64,000 nucleotides of DNA from Zygnema cylindricum (Eukaryota; Streptophyta; Zygnematophyceae; Zygnematales; Zygnemataceae): NCBI GenBank assembly GCA_037447655.1, contig JBBHKE010002000.1, positions 119,364 through 183,363 on the forward strand. The letters are read 5' to 3'. The notes below the pieces were generated by a model that was not told the origin of the DNA, made no database searches, and saw nothing but the letters and a program-made list of their open reading frames with translations. The position numbers were made by a program, and so were the translations under genes. Shown here in pieces: positions 10,734 through 23,200 of the stretch (positions within the stretch are counted from its first letter, which is position 1; each line of letters opens with the position of its first letter).

Positions 10734-11246
10734 AAGGGCCGTACCGCGGAGGTATCGACCGAGAAGGGAAAAAGCGACACGGAGGTCAAACCTATCCTGA
10801 TATCTGAATGCTAAATCCCTCATTTCGGTATCGTATAACATACGGAAATGCGATAAAGACATGGTGTCCTTCATTCCGGAAAAGCAAAATTGCATCCTTC
10901 CCATGGATCCCTCGGAAGAGGAAGCCATGTCGTAAAAGGAAGGATGGGTTGGTTGTGCCAAAGCTGGGCTGGTAGGGAACCTACGAATGTGAGGAATAGG
11001 AAAGGTTTCCTCGGGGAAGTCTTCTTCGGTCCCCTCTAGGTATGACCTAGATGAAACTGAGGACAACGTTGACGTAGATGTGAGACGAGACCGCACTGAC
11101 GGCGATCTGCGATCCGCAATTGGATCGGATGTGGTCCCCGATTCGGGAAAATCCGAAGGATTTAACTGCGGAGGACGATAGAGTGTACCTCCTCGGGTGG
11201 GCCCTGATAAATATTGAAGGGTATCCCAATCTGTGGGCATAAACAA
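10734..11246 (-). pseudogene. Gypsy gag N-terminus, fused out of frame by deletion
   Basis: Starts MPTDWDTLQYL and aligns with the gag of copy 2 (from 50141): shared blocks are GGTxxRPPQL, MASSSEG and SHFRMLY followed by TEMRDLAFRYQDRFDLRVAFS. Similarity stops at RYLRGTALT, where the DNA jumps to the methyltransferase. The junction CCCTTACACCCTTATGC shows a CCCTTA microhomology. The gag frame then closes within a few codons (stop at 10710), while the methyltransferase frame is open in another register. Gag would form the virus-like particle; here it lacks its C-terminal half. Confidence 0.85.
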
Positions 11247-11395
11247 AGGGGAAAACCCTGACTACAATAATGAAATGTTTCGCACGACCTAACCGAGATG
11301 CAACACGTGTCAGACCAATCCACTCACCCAGTCAACACACTCAGTCACTATCAAGACCCGATGGTCATATCTAGCAAGAAGACGCTAATAGCGAT
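11247..11395 (-). other. Gypsy 5' leader remnant
   Basis: Untranslated sequence upstream of gag. It aligns by eye with 49990-50140 of copy 2 (shared TCTTGCTAGAT...GACC and GGGTCTTGATAG). It ends near 11395, where an unrelated repeat begins, so the 5' LTR and primer-binding site are lost. Confidence 0.65.
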
Positions 11396-12142
11396 TCTGT
11401 GCCAACGAAACCATAGATGTCACATGCGGATAAAACACAAGCATGAAACACCCAAAGAATAACGAATATGCACATGAAACAAAATTCAAAATTTTATAAA
11501 ATGCGTTGACCGACTTTGACATATAATAAAATAAAAAAATATAAAAACCTATAATAAAAAATACCTTTACAATCAAATTTATTTTTGTTTTACATTAATA
11601 CGCATACTTTTTAATTAGTGTTAGCTACAGTACTTTAACTTCGACTGCTTTTAAAAAGTGGAATGTACGAATTGTGTCAGTTCGTACTAAATCTATTCAT
11701 TATTTTGCATAGACGTACAAAATAAGTGTCTAAGTAACGGCGTCGACAAAGGAAATTGAGTGCGTCTCCACGGAAAACGTACTCAGATTTGATTCCAAGT
11801 CATAAAGACGAAGGAAAATCACAAAAACCTGTTCGCACATGTTCAAGTGTCGAATATGTGAACACAAACTATAGGTTTTTTAAAACTAGCGTTAATTGCT
11901 GCAATTTCAACTTTTTTAAATAATTTAATAGTGTGTGTAAAAAATGAATCAGTTCGTACGAAAACTGCTCATTTTTTTGTACAGACGTGCAGAATAATAG
12001 TCGCGGGCGACCCGGTGCTTTGCCCTTTGGTTGCCTAAGGGCCTTTCGTTTTTGTACAATACCATGTATTATGCGATATGACTGTACCTATTGTGTACGA
12101 ACATCTTACGTGACGCCATCACTAGAATTCTTGTTATGCACG
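11396..12142. repeat. Dispersed repeat (family Y) fragment
   Basis: From about 11413 (CATAGATGTCACATGCGG) the sequence follows 48798-49085 and then 56320-56510 in the same orientation. Shared landmarks are TTTATAAAATGCGTTGACCG, AAAAAGTGGAATGTA and TCATTATTTTGTA. In the second copy this repeat is split by the gypsy insertion at 49086-56315, so the present copy shows the empty site. It includes a module GATTTGATTCCAAGTCATAA that recurs at 56430, 56690, 57965 and 62435. No coding capacity is seen. Confidence 0.6.
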
Positions 12143-13091
12143 GTACACCGCCAATCGCTATTAGAGTAAATAACGCTAATTCGGTGCCTCTTTTTCAAAA
12201 GAAAAATCTGAAATACAATCCATAATTCTATTTTTTCCACTATTCTAATTAGGGTTTTTTTTTCAATTAGCGTTAATAATGGAAGTACACTGCGATGGAA
12301 ATAGTGTGGCGCACGGACAGGGTATCTCCGTACGAAATGGTACTTTTTGAATTACAAAGGCATAAAAAGACACTTAACACACATGTGAATGTGCACTGGA
12401 AGAAAGAGACGCAAACTCGTCGACAAAAATCACGTTCTCATATGTTCGTCCGTCGACCGTGTGAACAACTCGATGGCGTACGAATTGTCAGATTTTGTAC
12501 GGATACACATATTAATGAAGACATCGAAAGGGACGGGTATTTATTATTCACGACAACCCAAATTACTAGTGTTGTGTATCAGTAAAAAACTTATCGCGAT
12601 AACACCGATACCGATAGTTATCGGATATCGAACGGTCAAAGGTCCTGATATATCGGTCTAAGGCCAACAAATTCCATATCGGCGATAACTTTAAATAATA
12701 TAGTATGCATACAGTAGTACTTTATGATATGCTGTATTATATTATTTTCATGATATAGCGTAGAATGCCACATATAAGAATCTGTTCCGTATGTATTTAA
12801 CTGAAAAATTTTACGGACAGCACTGCACATAAACGTAGACAAATATAAATTAATACTTTATAGTTATAATACTATACTACCGAAACGAAAAAAATAAAAT
12901 ACATTGTAAAATTTGTGGTTCATACTTTTTCCAAAAAAAGACGAACAGACTGAAAGAAGCAGACGAACACACCTGTTAGACTGCCGCCATTTCCAGACGC
13001 CATATTTTGAAAATTATGGCATCACTTATTTCAGGCAATACTAGTTTTTTATAAAATACTAAAATACTAAAATTATATATTTATTAATTCT

Positions 13092-15317
13092 ATGGATTAT
13101 GAGAAAATTGTAGGAGGAGAGGAGGATGGGAGACAAATTTTTGATGAGGAGGTAGAAGACATTGAAAATGTCAAAGAATTAGAAAACTTAAAAAAAATTA
13201 AAGAGGAATGCAAACATTCTAAAAAAAACATTTCGAAAGGAGCAATATAAAATGTATGGCAGCATTTCAAAGTGTTGCACGATGACCGGTATTCGGATAA
13301 GGCATTTTGTAATCATTGTGACATGCCTGTCGCTAGAGGGAAGTCGCTAAGCCCTTCAAGTTTAGTGTCACACCTAAAACATAAGCACAAAAATCTCTTC
13401 GCGGCCGGGAAACTAAAGGAGATTGAAAAGAAACCAAGAGCCCTCGAGGACTTCATCAATAAGGGAGTTGCCAACTCTTTTAAAGATTGGCTCATTCGTT
13501 GGATGGTTTTGGATTAGCAACCGCTAAATGGGATGGTTTTGGTTTCGCAACCGCTAAGTGTGGCGGAGAGCGTGGAGTTTCGGGAGATGATCAAAGGGTT
13601 GGCACCGAAGACAACAATCCCAGATCGGCGGGGATTAACATCCAGAATGGAGGACATAAGCATAAAGGTTCGTTTATGCTTAGCAAAACTACTTCAAGGG
13701 GAGACACTCAGTGTAACTTTAGACACATGGACTTCAGTGTCTAATAGACACATGGACTTGAGTGTCTAATGAGTCCTACTGTTCGTTAACTGCCCATTTC
13801 ATCAAATTTAGAATGGGATCTATTAAATGTATGTTTAGGGTGTTCCCCTTTCCTGGGGAGTCACACAACCGAAGCCATAAAAGAAAAGTATAAGGACATG
13901 TCGGCAAGGTACAACATTTCGGAAAGTGCAGTGGCAGCAGCTGCCATGAAAAAGGCCGGTAAAGCTATGTCGTGTGATTGGCACGGGTGTGTTTACCACC
14001 TCCTAGAGTTGGTCACCTGGAAATTCTTTGCAGGTCCAGGTGTGTCAGCACACAAGCACACATGAGAACTACCAGGAATCTAGTTGGGTTTCTTAAGAGC
14101 TCCCCGAGAGCATACGACATACTCAAAATTTTTGCCACTTAATAGGAATTAAGTGGAAGTCATTGGTGCCTGATGTAGCTACAAGGTGGTGGTCTATTTA
14201 TTCTGTTTGCTTCAATTTTATATTTGAAGGAACCATTATGTGATTTGATGATAATCGCGATTCCAATAAATGCAAAATTAAGCGAAGAGTCATGGATTGT
14301 TTTTGAAAGATGAGTCACTCTTTTGAAGCCTTTTATGGTGGCTCAAAGAGTTTTGGAAGGAGAAAGTTATGTCACATTGAGGTAGGTTCCCGTTATACTT
14401 AACTCACTTCTTAAGGATTTGAAGAGCGTGGTTGATGACACCTCAATTGAAAACGACACCTCAATTGAAAATGGTACGCATTCGACAATTCACCTAATTG
14501 CATCCGAAATGGTTTACGATTTTGAAACCCGGTTTGGCATTCTTGATCTTGCGACTCTTCCTTTGAAAATGTTTATCGCTTCAGTGTTAGATCCGAGGAC
14601 GAAACAACTTGCTTTTTTGTCTTCTTTAGAACAAGACAAAGTTTGGCAAAAAATACTTTATGTTTTGTTGGAAAAGTTTGACGCGGAGGTGCTAAGTTCT
14701 CAACCTTCGGATGTTGGTGACAACGAGGGAAGTTTGGAAAGTGGAAATATGTCTATCGTGAAAGGGGTGTCTACAAAAAATAAAGATGTGGACGATATTT
14801 TCTTGACCCTAAAGACATGTCTTGGACGTCAGGAGTAGAAGGTCCCCCTAAAAATTCAGATCATGACCTCACTCGAGATGAGTTCAATGACCATTTACTC
14901 TATGAGAAAGGTCGTAGTATTTTGGAGCATTCTGAGAGTGAGCCCGGGAACCCTTTGAAATGGTGGGCAAGAAAATGTCACCTTTTTTCGGCATTGAGCT
15001 CATTAGCTCGAATAGTTCTAGCAATACCCGCTACTCCGGCTCCTTCGGAGCGGGTATTTTCAGCGGCCGGTCAAATCGCCACGGGAAAACGGAACCGGCT
15101 TTGTCCGGAGTCCGTTGAAAATTTGGTTTTTTTAAAAGGATCGTGGAAAACAACGGAGTCTCTCATAAATGTTCGCGATGAAAAAGAGAAGGCGAATGAA
15201 AGAGAGAGATGTAATGATGATAATGTGGGAAATACGGTATTTCGAAATGGAAAACGACCAAGGGAATCGGGAAAAGTACTTGGAGATTGGTGGAAATCTT
15301 CATCCAAAAATAATTAA
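13092..15317 (+). pseudogene. hAT transposase pseudogene (BED finger, RNase H-like core, dimerisation domain)
   Basis: A start at 13092 opens an acidic N-terminus interrupted by a stop near 13248. A BED zinc finger follows in the same frame (13250-13400: VWQHF, CNHC, HLKHKHK). The core is recognisable in pieces: VTLDTWTS near 13715, CDWHGCVYHLLELV near 13980-14010, and ASVLDPRTK near 14585. The C-terminal hAT dimerisation block lies at 14850-15140 (NPLKWW, LARIVLAIPATPAPSERVFS, RNRLCPESVENLVFLK). Several stops and frameshifts separate these, including short tandem duplications near 13490-13560 and 13720-13770. The product would have been a nuclear transposase binding the subterminal repeats. 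No functional protein can be made from this copy. Confidence 0.9.
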
Positions 15318-15370
15318 TGAAGTATAAATTTTTTTTTGGGTACATTTTTATAATGTACAGTTGAAATATT

Positions 15371-15780
15371 GCAGATTTTTGGAGATTGAGATGTTAAAAG
15401 GTAAGACTTGCAGAATTTTTCGATTTCGAATAGAGTGGTTTTGGAAATTTGAAACATTGATGATTTAAAAATGGATTTTGAAAAATTTGACATTGCAGAT
15501 TTTTGGAGATTGAGATGTTAAAAGGTAGGGCTTGCATAATTTTCACATTTTGAATAGAGTGGTTTTGGAAATTTGAAATATTGATGATTTATTAATGGAA
15601 TTTGGAAAATTTGACGTTGCAGATTTTTGAAGATTGAGATGTTAAAAGGTAAGACTTGCAAAATTTTCACATTTTGAATAGAGTGGTTTTGGAAATTTGA
15701 AACATTGACGATTTATAAATGGAATTTGAAAAATTTGACATTGCAGATTTTTAGAGATTGAGAATTGGTTGGTTAAGAAT
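15371..15780 (+). repeat. 124-bp tandem repeat inside the hAT element
   Basis: Units begin with GCAGATTTTT at 15371, 15495, 15619 and 15743, exactly 124 bp apart, giving three full units and a partial fourth. Each contains GAGATGTTAAAAGGTA and ATAGAGTGGTTTTGGAAATT. The array lies between the transposase and the right inverted repeat. Confidence 0.92.
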
Positions 15781-16742
15781 TTTAGAATTTGCAAAATATG
15801 AAATCGGTGATTTGGCAAGATACGAAGCATTCAGAATTTGAGAATTGAATCTTAAAGGTTTTGACATTGAAGATTTGGAGATATAGAATTGGTAAGCTAG
15901 GAATTTTACAATTTTAAGAATGAGTAATTGGTGATTTGGCAAGATGTGAAGTATTGAGAATTTGGGAATTCAATTTATAACATTATGACATTTAATTGAT
16001 TATGTATGTTGGTGAATTGAGGCATCGGAGACTTGTATGTTGATGCCTCTAAGCTGGACTGGAAATAGGACTAAGAAATATGAGATATGTCTTAAATAAC
16101 GCCATGTATCGAATCAATGTATACGAAATCTGCGAGAATACCTCATAATCGTCCAAGTTTCAACTTATGCATTTATTTTGCCCGGCATAATTTCAGATCG
16201 CTTGTAAAATGGACTAAAAATGCTTTAAAGTTGAAAGCAAAAGTCAAAAGGACATTCAAGACGGGTATGGGAGCGTGGAACCCAAGTAAAACCCCCTTAA
16301 ATTAGGAATAATGAAAGAAAAATCGCAATTTTTTACCGAAATCGGGAGTAGGGGGGTCCGCTACGCATCCAGGGAATAAGACGTACAGTTGGGTGTATAG
16401 GCCGGTACAGACGTACATTTATCGCCACGGCCTGTACAGTTATCGCCGATAGTTATTGTTATCGGCATTATCGCCGATAAGTACCGATAAGTACTACTTA
16501 TTGGTGATAAGACTGATGTCGATATATCGTACCAATATATCGATTATCGGGAACCCGAAAAAAGGTCCATATTGGTTATCGGTAAATCCTTACCGATACA
16601 CAACAATACAAATTACAGTCAGAGATTAATTAGTATATATATTTTTTTTCAAAAAATAAAAATTCCTGATTAGTGTTAATAACACTATTTTTTTTTTACG
16701 CTATTTATTCTTTTACTCTAATAGCGAATGACGGTGTACTGT

Positions 16743-19212
16743 ATCGATTTTGAGGCCACGACAACGTGGCATGCTGACGTTTTCTTAAATTTGTACTATC
16801 GTGTACTTTCAGTGTACAGTTTTGTTTTTGTTGACGTAGGTCTTTACACCTAACCAAAATGACCCTAATATCATTTCTTTTTTAAGCCTTGTATTAGTAA
16901 ATCGATGCCCGTTAGACGGGCATGGACCGCGTCCTGTTTATCGTGCCCGTTTATCATGCCGCAAGTGTGCCTTACAAGTCATATATATGGTTTGGATCAT
17001 AGTACAAAAGTAGGTGTTTTTTGGTAGGCCTTTAGTAGGCCGCCTTTAGCATAAGTTGTGTTACGGGCTAATCCATGTGATCTTTTTAGATCGCTAATTT
17101 CATCAGCGATCGTCCGATCGTCCGAATCTGACGATAGTCCTATCGTAAGTTGTGTTATGGGCTTCTCATGTGATCTTCTTAGATCGTTACTTTCATCAAT
17201 GACCGTCAGATCGTCCAAATCTGACGGTTTAAACAAAAATTCGCTCAAAACTCACAAAAAAAGATTTTTTTGTCTTTTTTTTTTTTTTTAGACATGACGT
17301 TTAATTCTCTATCGAACAATGTGCAACTCAACCCTGTTACTGTTTTATTTCATTTTGCGGCCAATACAATATGGGTCTTAACTCTTGAGGCCATATTGTA
17401 TGTTTTGCATACAATAGGCATATTGTATGGGCGTACGGTCACCTACTTTTGAACTATGGTTTGGATTGCTTGACGACTGGTTGCCGGCGGACCATTAGGT
17501 GGACTACCGTTCGAAAATGACTTCTAAACGGGTCTTCTCACGAACCGTTCCTACTTCGAAAGTTACCTGATCCGTGCCCGCTACACGTGCATGGACCGTG
17601 TCTTGCCTTAAAGTCGTTGTCGTTTCCGTACAATATTAGTTTTTTCCGCACAAAGATGCACACGGACTTTAGTGTTGGTGCGGTTTCGAAACGATACATC
17701 CTGGAGGTTGGCGGTTGTGCGGCAGAGGTCGCAAAAGTCAAAATTTTAGTTACCCCAATCCGACAATTTTTTTTTCAAAATTTGAACACCCGAAATCCAG
17801 CCGCCTTATGTCACGCTCCTAAATTGTTACCCGGTACGCGACACGCGTTTACGGAAAAAAAGGTTAACCGAAACTCTATTTGTCGCGACTAACCGTAACC
17901 AGCCGTACCCAAATATCCATACTATTTTATCCATACTATTTATAGACATTTGGTCGTCATTCTGAAAACCTTTTAAAGGAGTTTGTTTGTCCGTACGCGC
18001 GTTGTCCGTATTTAGAAACGACACGACACTTTGCATTTTCACACGCGTGAGATTGGACAATGTTTGTCGTTTTTGTGCGCTTTCAAGATATTTTCGTGGT
18101 TCACACTTGAAAAATGGGAAATCCGATGTCATAAATTTTGGGATCCAGACGCCAAATTTCATAAAATGACAAAACCTTGGCGGTGACGGTTGGGGCAGTT
18201 AGTGACCGTTGAGCGTAGCGGCGGACAAAACACGCAGTTTATGCGTCAAAACTCGACAGTTATGTATTATACCAAACGCTGCCCGGCCATCAGACATCAT
18301 GTTGGAATGCACTTTTCGTTTTGAAGAGTTCCGAACGAAGATCCTGAACGTGAACCGTACAAGTATTCATTCCGTCGCAAACACATGAACAAACTAGAGG
18401 ACTAATCAGATAAGAGAACACGTAATGTAAAACACTGATGGAAAAAAAGAGAAAAGGGCGTGTTCTAAATTCCTTCGCGGTTGTTTTCGGTCTATACAAC
18501 GCTTGCATGGCAGGTTTGGAAGGTTTCTTACATATCATGTCCCCAAAGCGTTTACTTTTCGTACGGAAAAGTGGCTCGTATCACGACACTCTAGTTGACG
18601 TAGGCTAGCGTCAGGTGCCAGTTCACGGCGGACAAAAAAAAGTACCGTTTTCATACCATACCGTTTTCCCATTTTTCAAGTGTGAACCACGCAATTGACT
18701 TATCGCGCGAGAATGGATGAATAGTGACGTGTCGTTTCCGTACTGCATACGGTCAACGCGCGGCCCTCGTCAAGCGACATATAACATCTTGTCCAATCTA
18801 GCGCGTATGACCATCCATTTTCACACGTGCGATACAGAATTAAATTTTGAGATATTCGTAAACGCGGTTTGATTTAGGGTAACCTTCCATCAGGCGAAAA
18901 GTGGGGTTGTTTACTGGAGAAAGTACCTTTCCGTACTAGGTCGTACTGTTTTTTTTTTTTTTTTTACAAAAGATGTTTACTAAAAATTCGTTGAGATTCT
19001 CCAAAATTCTTGGAGAAATATACCACCTTCCGATTTTCAATTTTCGCAAACACTTCTTCTTTCCAGTACGTAGCTAGTCTCCTCCGACTGTCCTCGAGAG
19101 GAGAGTTTGTGATTACTGGACCGTGTTTTGGTCCACTTGTAAAGTCAGAATCGATCCACGACAAACCTGAAGCAATAAACTTACATGTGGCAATTGGAGT
19201 GTACCGAGTGAC
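16743..19212. other. No gene recognised; one diverged tandem duplication
   Basis: The only ordered structure is a two-copy repeat of about 97 bp at 17049-17225 (GTTGTGTTACGGGCT versus GTTGTGTTATGGGCT, then GATCTTTTTAGATCG versus GATCTTCTTAGATCG). A short inverted repeat lies near 17397-17417 (ATTGTATG/CATACAAT). Short frames in this region show no domain. Confidence 0.5.
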
Positions 19213-19434
19213 ATAAATATAGAAATTAATGGTACATTTTTAGTATTTTCTAGGTCTAAATAGAAATATAGAAAGAAGCCGAGGCAGTCTACCTCTAACT
19301 TCTCTCTCCAACTCTCAAACTTGTCGCAGTCACTGAGAAATTGGAGAGGGAGCTAGAGCCATGGCTACCTAGGCTATCCAGAGGTTTACGAGAAATTTAT
19401 ATTAGTTAGGGTTTATTTATTTAAAAGGATTGTG

Positions 19435-19515
19435 CCGGCGACAGGAATTGATCCGTGTACCTACCGGTCGGCAGACAGGGAGTAGCCGGTAGCCTTAGCC
19501 GTTAGCTCTAGGAAT
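19435..19515 (-). other. tRNA-like segment, antisense in Copia1 5' LTR
   Basis: On the minus strand it reads GAGCTAACGGCTAAGG, then ACGGATCAATTCCTGTCGCC. The GGATCAATTCC core is shared with the segment in solo LTR (B). It resembles the D-arm end and T arm of a tRNA but is degenerate. The 3' LTR has the same segment near 24838-24918. Confidence 0.35.
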
Positions 19516-20252
19516 AACATTACGTAATATGTAGTTTGATAATTATTTAAACATTAATACGTAGGATAAATCATTTAACTGTAACTGTTTACGGTATACA
19601 TAGATCCGGTAATGTATAAGTACGGAATACGGTATATGCAAGAAATCAATACCTCTCATTTATTTCGTAAGTGAAACGAATACCGCGCATGTATTTATTA
19701 CGGCTACGATTAAATTCGTTTCTAATCGGACGGCCGGAATTAGCGCCGAGATCGCGGAAGAAGATTTCGGCGGTTTGTGGCCATCGCCACATCGGATGTC
19801 GCGTGGCGAAATTACATTGGATTGTGGAATCTCCGGAGATTATGGCACCGAATCCGGATATGACATGTGTCGACATTTAGGCCATGTCGTACAATGTCCG
19901 TACACAAAGTACACCGGCAGCTCTACTTTTGCGTACGTAACTGTATTTTGGTTGGTTCCGTACATCAGTAGATAGAGTCTGTGAGAGAGATAAGACTTAG
20001 AAAAATTAGGAGATAGGACCCTCTCTCCCAGAGAGCTTCTGTACAAAAGGTCAACTTTGACCCTCCATAACTTACTGCTCAGGGGAGAAAATTCAGAGAT
20101 TCTTTTTGCTATCGACTCAGGGGAGTCTTGCCTTCACAGTGGTGCAGGTGGTCAGAGTTTTTGTCTACCAGGGTGGCAGTTATATTTGCTGAAACACAAA
20201 GGGGTCAGGATTATCCTAGAGGCTTCTTGGAAGCTGTCCACTCTGAGAACTT

Positions 20253-23200
20253 ATGGAGGTCTCAAAGTTTCAGGTTATGGGCCCACCCTCTAGGGTACCA
20301 ATCTTTAATGGAACTGGATTCATATACTGGGAAAGTATGATGATAGGAGCTCTATGCGAAAAAAGGTTTTGGGGGATAGTGAGTGGACGGTTGGGGCGTC
20401 CATCAAGTCTTGGAATTCCTCAAGGGTTTGGAGGAACCAGATTCACCAGGAAAAAGGATCCGCCTTCAACGGAGGAAACAAAAGAAGGAGAGGTGGTGGA
20501 CAAAGGAAAGGAGAAGGAGACGACCACACCAATTGCAACTGGTTCAGCATTTGTGTCACCTATTCCGAGGAACGAGGAGAATGATATTGAAACCTGGGAC
20601 TTCAACAATATGGCGGCAAAACATTTCATCCTACGCCATCTCACTCAAGGACTTGCATGTCCTCATTTGCAGGTAGAAAGGGCATCTGATCTTTGGATGG
20701 CTCTCATAGAGATGTACCGAAGTGGTACGATTCAGCAACAACAGTTGGCTGATCAGAAAGTTAAGGAGTATGTATACAAAAGGGGAAATATGTTGGATTT
20801 TTGCAATGAGCTTGCTACACTCTTCATGGAGCTACAGAGTGCGAGAAAAGATTTTAGTGAAAAAGAAAAGGTTAACTGTTTACTGATGAAGTTACCTGAT
20901 GAGTTCGAGAACATAGTCAACCGTGTGTAGGACTTGCCGGACTCAAGATGGATATGGAACTCAGTGGTAGGGATGATTCTCGTTCGAGAGAATACGATTG
21001 AGATCCGAAGGGGAGGAAAGAGTGGCCAAGCCTTGGCAACAGCGACCGATTGGAGGAACAAGGATTCCCGGAAACCAGTCAGAAACTATGGGGGTAGGGA
21101 GCAGAAAAAACAGGCTGACGAGTTCGAACCAAGGGCTCCCAAATGCTTATGTCATTTTTGTAAGAAACCGAGGCACTATATGGCAGAGTGCATAAGCTAA
21201 CCGAGCTTCGGTTAAAAGAGGGGCAGACCGGTGGTACCCTGAGAGGAAAGAAAAAGGCCCTTGTCACACAGGTACTTGAGGCTGAATCCGAAGACGAGGA
21301 CAATGAGCTCCTTTTGATTGAGGAGTTGGAGGCGAAAAATGAGGTCGAAATTCCACGAAGGCAGAAATGTGCTTACGGTGGATTGAAAGGTGAAGCACGC
21401 TGGATTGTAGATTCAAGTGCCTCCATGCACATGTGTAAGGATAGACACCTGTTCACTAAGATAAGAAAGATTACCAACGTAGAGATAGAGTACGGAGATG
21501 GGAGGATAGTCACCACTACTCTTGTAGGATCAGTAGATCTAAAAGTGTTAGTAGAATGAAAGACATCCATATTAACATTCTCCGATGTATTATTTATTCC
21601 GGAGCTGAACAAAAACCTTATCTCTACATCTCTATTAGATGATAAGGATTTTTTCACTAGCACTAGGGAAGGAGTCTTTACTGCTAGTTTTGATGAGGAT
21701 GTCTATTTCATTGCTGAGAAAGGTAGCCATGGGATGTTTAGGCTGATCTTAAATAATGAAAAGAAGAAATTTTATTATGTTGGTGTTCATGATATTATGA
21801 TGTGGCATAAGAGGCTTGGGCATGTGAATCTAGATAAGTTAAGAGAGATGAAAAAGATGGGAGAAGTGGAAGGGATTCAGTTTAGTGAGAATGATGATAT
21901 AAGTGATTGTAGTGGATGTGCTCAAGGTAAAGCACACAGATTACCCTTTCCTAAAACAGCCACGTATAAGGGAGAAAAAAATCTAGATCTAGTACACAGA
22001 TATTTGGGGACCGGCAAGAGTGCCCTCAACGGGGAAAAAGAGATTTATGATGACTATAACTGATGATTGGTCTCGGTATTCCCGGGTGTATTTTTTGAAA
22101 AACAAGTCAGAAGATCAGGATTGTTTTAGTCAATATATAGCATCGAGCGAAAAACTCCATGAAAATCCAATCAAGAGAGTAAGGAGTGACAATGGTGGAG
22201 AGTATACTTCTAACCTGTTTGAGGATTTTCTGAGGGAAGATGGGGTCCAACACCAAAAGACAGTTCCAGAAAATCTGGAACAGAATGGGGTAGATGAAAG
22301 GTTAAATAGAATACTAAGTGATAGTGCTAGAAGTATGTTGTCGGATAAAAAGATAGGAAAAAGGTTTTGGGGCAGAAGCAATGAGCTGTGCTAATTACCT
22401 CAAGAATAGAGTTCTTACTTCAGCTATAAAAGATCAAACACCTCATGAGAGATGGACAGGCCGGAAACCAGACATATCTCACTTAAAGGTTTTCGGTAGT
22501 CAAGTATTCAGTCTAGATACTGATGGGTCCAATTGGAAGCTAGATCCTAAAAGAAAACCGAGATACTTATTAGGATATGATGAGGATGTTAAAGGACATA
22601 GAGTTTATGATCTAAAAAGGGAAGATATAATCTTAGTAAAGCATCTAGTATTTATGGATAAAGGAAAGTCTTTGGATCCCTTCAAATATACAAAGTCAGT
22701 AAAAATCAGATTTGAGTCAGAAAATTCCGATGACTTTGAGCTTCCTAACTATCCAGGTTTTAGAGAAGGTAACACTCGTGTAGGTACAAATCAGACCGAA
22801 AAGGACTCAAATGTGGAAAATCCAGTGACAACTCTACCCGAAGCGGAAGACGTGGTGGAAATTGATTCGGACTCAAGGGATAGGGGAGAAGCCGAGTTTG
22901 TTCGAAAGAATCCACGAGAACCATCTATTCCGGCCTCAGATTTTGAGGGGGGAAGGAGAAGTAACAAAATACTGCAAGAAAAACAGGTTAATAACAAGGT
23001 AACTAAACTATCTCATCAAGATGAACCTCAAACTTATGGAGAGGCGATGACTTGTCCAGAAAGAAACCGGTGGAAGACAGCCATCAATGAGGAGATGGCC
23101 TCAATTATGGCAGCCGATACTTGGGAGCTGGTGGATTGTCCACCTAACCGAAAACCAATCGGTTGTAAGTGGGTTTTCAAATTATAACAGAACCCAGATA

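Larger units (their letters stand above)
3469..11395 (-). mobile_element. Ty3/gypsy retrotransposon encoding a cytosine methyltransferase and PHD finger (copy 1, 5'-truncated)
   Basis: In coding order (minus strand) it shows a gag leader (to 11247), the gag N-terminus (11246-10734), a methyltransferase domain, RT, RNase H, integrase, a PHD finger, a poly-G tract (5073-5082), a 192-bp LTR-end segment (5072-4881) and a 1410-bp LTR (4878-3469). The 5' LTR is missing; the leader stops near 11395 against a different repeat. An internal deletion near 10733 joins gag to the methyltransferase and removes the rest of gag, the zinc knuckles and the protease, which survive in copy 2 at 49-56 kb. A copia solo LTR is inserted at 8084-9420. 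The integrase with a D,D-35-E triad places it in Ty3/gypsy rather than DIRS, despite the odd terminal arrangement. No full target duplication can be shown because the 5' end is lost. Confidence 0.85.
12567..16608 (+). mobile_element. hAT DNA transposon, full length, decayed
   Basis: This 4042-bp element is flanked by perfect 8-bp target duplications CAAATTAC (12559-12566 and 16609-16616). Its imperfect terminal inverted repeats are TAGTGTTGTGTATCAGTAA on the left and, in inverse, TATTGTTGTGTATCGGTAA on the right. It encodes a broken transposase with BED zinc finger and hAT dimerisation domain, followed by a 124-bp tandem repeat. Terminal regions carry TATCGG/CCGATA-rich subterminal repeats. 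An 8-bp duplication and TAGTG termini are hallmarks of hAT. Confidence 0.9.
12143..16739. mobile_element. MITE (family C) split by the hAT insertion
   Basis: The left end GTACACCGCCAATCGCTATT (12143) is matched in inverse by the right end around ACTCTAATAGCGAATGACGG (to 16739). Removing the hAT element and one 8-bp duplication leaves 547 bp, the same size class as the intact MITE at 58437-58983. The internal motif ATAGTGTGGCGCACGG also matches that MITE. Confidence 0.65.

Noticed and set aside
15371-15780. CRISPR array
   Set aside because: A tandem satellite without spacers, in a eukaryotic transposon.
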